Below, piece by piece: positions 33,615-36,267 of a stretch of 36,267 nt of DNA; the first letter of the stretch is position 1; the number at the start of each line of letters is the position of its first letter. Under the pieces are notes generated by a model. The model saw nothing but the letters and a program-made list of their open reading frames with translations, ran no database searches and was not told the DNA's origin. Source of the stretch: Clostridia bacterium. Lineage in GTDB: Bacteria; Bacillota; Clostridia; Oscillospirales; CAG-382. The position numbers and the translations under genes are program-made. The DNA is taken from the NCBI GenBank assembly GCA_017521025.1, contig JAFXEB010000027.1:1-36267 (forward strand). The letters run 5' to 3'.

Positions 33615-34469
33615 ATGGAAAACCAGTACTTCCTTGCCGAGCGAGCAGCAAAGCTTCGTTATCTGCTTGTTAAGGCACTGCACTGCGCAGGCTCAGGTCA
33701 CCCCGGTGGCTCTCTTTCCTGTGCAGACATCGTTACCTATCTGTATTTTGACAGGATGAACGTCTCTCCCGAAAAGGCAAAGGACCCCGATAGGGACCGT
33801 TTCGTTCTCTCCAAGGGTCACGCTTGCCCCGCCCTTTACAGTGCTTTGGCAATGCGTGGTTATTTCCCCGAGGAGGATCTTTGGGAGCTTCGTAAGAGCA
33901 GCAGCGTGCTTCAGGGACACCCCGATATGGTGCGCATAGCAGGCGTTGATATGACTACGGGCTCTTTGGGTCAGGGCGTTTCCGCCGCTTGCGGCATCGC
34001 TCTTGCAGGTAAGGCAGACGGCAAGGACTATAAGGTATACACCATTCTTGGTGACGGCGAGATACAGGAGGGTCAGGTTTGGGAGGCGGCTATGTTCGCA
34101 GCTCATTATAAGCTTGACAATCTGGTTGCTTTTGTGGACTATAACGGTCTGCAGATAGATGGCGACGTTCATAAGGTTATGAACCCCACGCCTATCGACA
34201 AAAAGTTTGAGGCATTCGGTTGGCACGTTCAGGTTATCGACGGTCACGATTTTGCTGCCATTGACGCCGCTGTGAAGAACACCGATGCGGTAGAGGGCAG
34301 ACCCTCGGTCATCGTTTGCAGAACCGTTAAGGGCAAGGGCGTTTCCTTTATGGAAAACAACGCAGGCTGGCACGGCAAGGCTCCTAATGACGAGCAGTAC
34401 GCTATAGCCGAGGCTGAGCTTGCGGCGGCTTATGACAAGGCAGTAAAGGAGGCGGCTGACAATGAGTAA
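33615..34469 (+). CDS. Transketolase, N-terminal (TPP-binding) subunit
   Basis: A 284-residue protein covering the first domain of transketolase. It has GSGHPGGSLSCADIVTYLYF, SKGHACPALYSALAMRGYF, and the thiamine diphosphate/metal site GDGEIQEGQVWEAAMFAAHYKLDN...DYNGLQIDG. Split transketolases like this occur in clostridia and archaea and work with the downstream subunit, shuttling two-carbon units in the pentose phosphate pathway. GGAGG precedes the ATG; it overlaps the C-terminal subunit gene by 8 bases. Confidence 0.96.
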   Translation: MENQYFLAERAAKLRYLLVKALHCAGSGHPGGSLSCADIVTYLYFDRMNVSPEKAKDPDRDRFVLSKGHACPALYSALAMRGYFPEEDLWELRKSSSVLQGHPDMVRIAGVDMTTGSLGQGVSAACGIALAGKADGKDYKVYTILGDGEIQEGQVWEAAMFAAHYKLDNLVAFVDYNGLQIDGDVHKVMNPTPIDKKFEAFGWHVQVIDGHDFAAIDAAVKNTDAVEGRPSVIVCRTVKGKGVSFMENNAGWHGKAPNDEQYAIAEAELAAAYDKAVKEAADNE

Positions 34470-35385
34470 GATAGCTACCAGAATGGCTTACGGCGAGGCA
34501 CTTTGCGACCTTGGCGAAAAGTATGATTTTATAGTAATGGATGCGGACCTCTCCGGCTCCACCCAGACGGGTATGTTCGCTAAAAAGTTTCCTGAACGTT
34601 TCTTTAACTGCGGTATAGCAGAGCAGAATATGCTCTCCGTAGCGGCAGGCATCGCCAGCACGGGCAAGCCCGTGTTCGTTTCCTCCTTCGCTATGTTTGC
34701 AGTAGGCAGAGCCTATGAGCAGATACGCAACTCCGTTTGCTACCCCGGTCTTAACGTAAAGATATGCGCAAGCCACGCCGGCGTCACCGTTGGCGAGGAC
34801 GGCGCCACCCATCAGTACTGCGAGGATCTCAGCGTTCTCCGCTCGGTGCCCCACCTTACGGTTGTCAGCCCTGCTGACGCTGTAGAGGCTTATGCGGCTA
34901 TCGAGGCTGTGCTTAAGCACGACGGCCCCGTATACGTCCGCCTTGGCAGATATGCAGTGCCTACCGTTTTTGATAAGGCTACCTATAAGTTTGAGCTTGG
35001 CAAGGCAGTTCCCCTTTGCGAGGGTGATGACTGTGTTGTTTTCGCTACGGGTGTTATGGTTGCCGCCGCACTTGAGGCAAGGGATATCCTTGCTAAGGAG
35101 GGCATCAATATCTCCGTTGTTAACGTACACACTCTCAAGCCTATCGACGTTGATACCATCGTTAAATATGCAAAAAAGACGGGCAAGGTAGTTACCGCTG
35201 AGGAGCATACTACCGTTGGCGGTCTTGGCGGTGCAGTGGCAGAGGTGCTTTCCGAGCACTGTCCTACCCTTATGCGCCGTGTAGGTCTCCGTGACCGTTT
35301 CGGCAGAAGTGCCCCCGCAGGCGAGCTGCTTGACCGCTACGGTCTTAATGCACAGGGCATTATCGACGCTATCAAATCCTTTTAG
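34462..35385 (+). CDS. Transketolase, C-terminal subunit
   Basis: A 307-residue protein covering the pyrimidine-binding and C-terminal domains. The family segments are FFNCGIAEQNMLSVAAGIASTGKPVFVSSFAMF with the catalytic glutamate in GIAEQNM, SHAGVTVGEDGATHQ, and the C-terminal TAEEHTTVGGLGGAVAEVL. The 8-base overlap with the upstream subunit gene guarantees equal production. Together they form a complete enzyme of about 590 residues. Confidence 0.96.
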   Translation: MSKIATRMAYGEALCDLGEKYDFIVMDADLSGSTQTGMFAKKFPERFFNCGIAEQNMLSVAAGIASTGKPVFVSSFAMFAVGRAYEQIRNSVCYPGLNVKICASHAGVTVGEDGATHQYCEDLSVLRSVPHLTVVSPADAVEAYAAIEAVLKHDGPVYVRLGRYAVPTVFDKATYKFELGKAVPLCEGDDCVVFATGVMVAAALEARDILAKEGINISVVNVHTLKPIDVDTIVKYAKKTGKVVTAEEHTTVGGLGGAVAEVLSEHCPTLMRRVGLRDRFGRSAPAGELLDRYGLNAQGIIDAIKSF

Positions 35386-35391
35386 TGCCTT

Positions 35392-36105
35392 ATGAGAACT
35401 AAAAAGCCTGTTATAGCCCTTTATCCCTCCTACGACCCCGAGGGTAAAAGGCAAAACGTAATGATGCGCTACGTCCACGCAGTGGAGAGGGCGGGGGGTG
35501 CACCCTTCCTGCTCCCCCTCAGCGCAGACGAGGACGTTATAGAGTCTATGGTAGAGCTGTGCGACGGTATGGTGTTCACGGGCGGTGACGATTTGCACCC
35601 CCGCCACTACGGCGCCTGTCTGCATGAGGGCTGCGGCGACCTTTGTCCTGAGCGTGACGAGGGTGAGGTACCCTTTGCAAGGGCATACCTTAAAACCAAA
35701 AAGCCTTTTCTTGCTGTTTGCAGAGGTATACAGCTTATCAACGTGATGTACGGCGGCACTCTGTATCAGGATATCAATCTTGAGCGTGGCAGGGGGCTTA
35801 CTCACCGTCAGCCGCCTCCCTATACAGTGGGCAGCCACGGGGTAAGGCTTGTCAAGGACGGCTTTATTGCAAGGCTGTTGGGCAAGGACGAGCTGTGGGT
35901 CAACAGTATGCACCATCAGGCCGTTAAGGAGATAGGCAAGGGGCTCTCTCTTGAGGGCAAGGCTACCGACGGCGTTATAGAGGCGCTTGTGGCTACCGAC
36001 CGCCCCTTCGGCGTTTCGGTTCAGTGGCATCCCGAATGCCTTGTGGCAACGGACGATGCATCACTTCGCCTATTCACGGCACTGGTTGAGGAAGCAAAAA
36101 AGTAG
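35392..36105 (+). CDS. PuuD-like gamma-glutamyl-GABA hydrolase (class I amidotransferase)
   Basis: A 237-residue glutamine-amidotransferase-fold hydrolase. FTGGDDLHPRHY (62-73) is the peptidase C26 signature. The triad is C110 in FLAVCRGIQLINV, and H213/E215 in QWHPE. SMHHQAVKEIG is typical of PuuD-like enzymes. It should cleave gamma-glutamyl amides; gamma-glutamyl-GABA is the best-known substrate, but the lack of neighbouring putrescine genes leaves the true one open. Starts 6 bases after the transketolase gene without a clear ribosome binding site. Confidence 0.88.
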   Translation: MRTKKPVIALYPSYDPEGKRQNVMMRYVHAVERAGGAPFLLPLSADEDVIESMVELCDGMVFTGGDDLHPRHYGACLHEGCGDLCPERDEGEVPFARAYLKTKKPFLAVCRGIQLINVMYGGTLYQDINLERGRGLTHRQPPPYTVGSHGVRLVKDGFIARLLGKDELWVNSMHHQAVKEIGKGLSLEGKATDGVIEALVATDRPFGVSVQWHPECLVATDDASLRLFTALVEEAKK

Positions 36106-36134
36106 CAGACAGCCCACAAAAAGCACAAATCATA

Positions 36135-36265
36135 ACCACCGGCCGTGCCGGTGGTATGCACAGGCCCCCTTAGGGCCTTTTACCAGCCGAGCCTATAGGC
36201 TCATCGAATTTTCTTTCTCTTGCGTGTAGTGCCCCACCACCGCAGATGCGGTTAGGTGCGCACTA
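36135..36265. repeat. Hairpin cluster, possible REP or IS200/IS605-like element end
   Basis: Four strong hairpins occur in 130 bases: 36135-36143 with 36147-36155 (9 bp, 3-base loop); 36162-36167 with 36173-36178 followed by TTTT (terminator-like for puuD); the perfect palindrome GAGCCTATAGGCTC at 36189-36202; and a nested stem at 36227-36265 (outer TAGTGC/GCACTA, inner CCGCA/TGCGG). No coding frame fits. The density and the foldback style resemble REP-type repeats or the subterminal hairpins of IS200/IS605 elements. The element would continue past the window. Confidence 0.5.
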
Positions 36266-36267
36266 AG

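Noticed and set aside
34402..36030. Open frame of 542 codons opposite transketolase and puuD
   Set aside because: Antisense to three well-supported coding sequences with no motif of its own.
1..36267. CRISPR array, tRNA or rRNA genes
   Set aside because: No regular repeat-spacer pattern, no tRNA-like cloverleaf and no rRNA signature noticed in any intergenic region.

Overview
The window looks like the chromosome of a spore-forming member of the Clostridia, probably Ruminococcaceae/Oscillospiraceae-like. Evidence for this is the cotJA-cotJB-cotJC spore-coat cluster, strong purine-rich ribosome binding sites, the Gram-positive division block (yggS-sepF-yggT-divIVA-ileS-lspA-rluD type), a split transketolase, and the radical SAM/DUF2344 pair. 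No rRNA, tRNA or CRISPR array was found. From about 5.1 kb onward the DNA is GC-rich and most genes lie on the + strand in tightly packed, often overlapping operons.

Bases 1 to about 5,117 are an accessory defence island. It starts with a small XRE regulator and a class III Fic protein under their own promoter. After a three-box repeat (a likely operator) comes an AT-rich operon. Its genes are a 621-residue fused nuclease-methyltransferase, a two-domain specificity subunit (together shaped like BcgI-type IIB restriction systems) and a Shedu-like nuclease (SduA, DUF4263), closed by a 16-bp perfect terminator stem. The island appears to run into the 3' end of cotJC. That gene loses family similarity at about residue 136, so its last manganese-binding helix is missing.

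Bases 5,118-10,900 carry the rest of the cotJ operon (minus strand), then a yerC/methyltransferase/hslO/M24 peptidase operon behind a near-consensus promoter. A minus-strand membrane acyltransferase (DUF1624) follows, and then a secreted LysM-CAP protein. Bases 10,911-15,700 hold two ATPase-permease pairs and a thioredoxin-like lipoprotein behind a promoter whose -10 box overlaps a TGATATCA repeat.

Bases 15,850-23,250 form uvrB-uvrA-radical SAM-DUF2344. Bases 23,279-26,949 encode two unknown surface-associated proteins, miaA and an HlyD-like adaptor. Bases 26,951-33,587 form the division/isoleucyl-tRNA synthetase/lipoprotein signal peptidase block, which lacks ylmH. It is followed by split transketolase genes and a PuuD-like glutamine-amidotransferase hydrolase. 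The window ends in a cluster of strong hairpins that looks like the start of a REP/IS200-like element.
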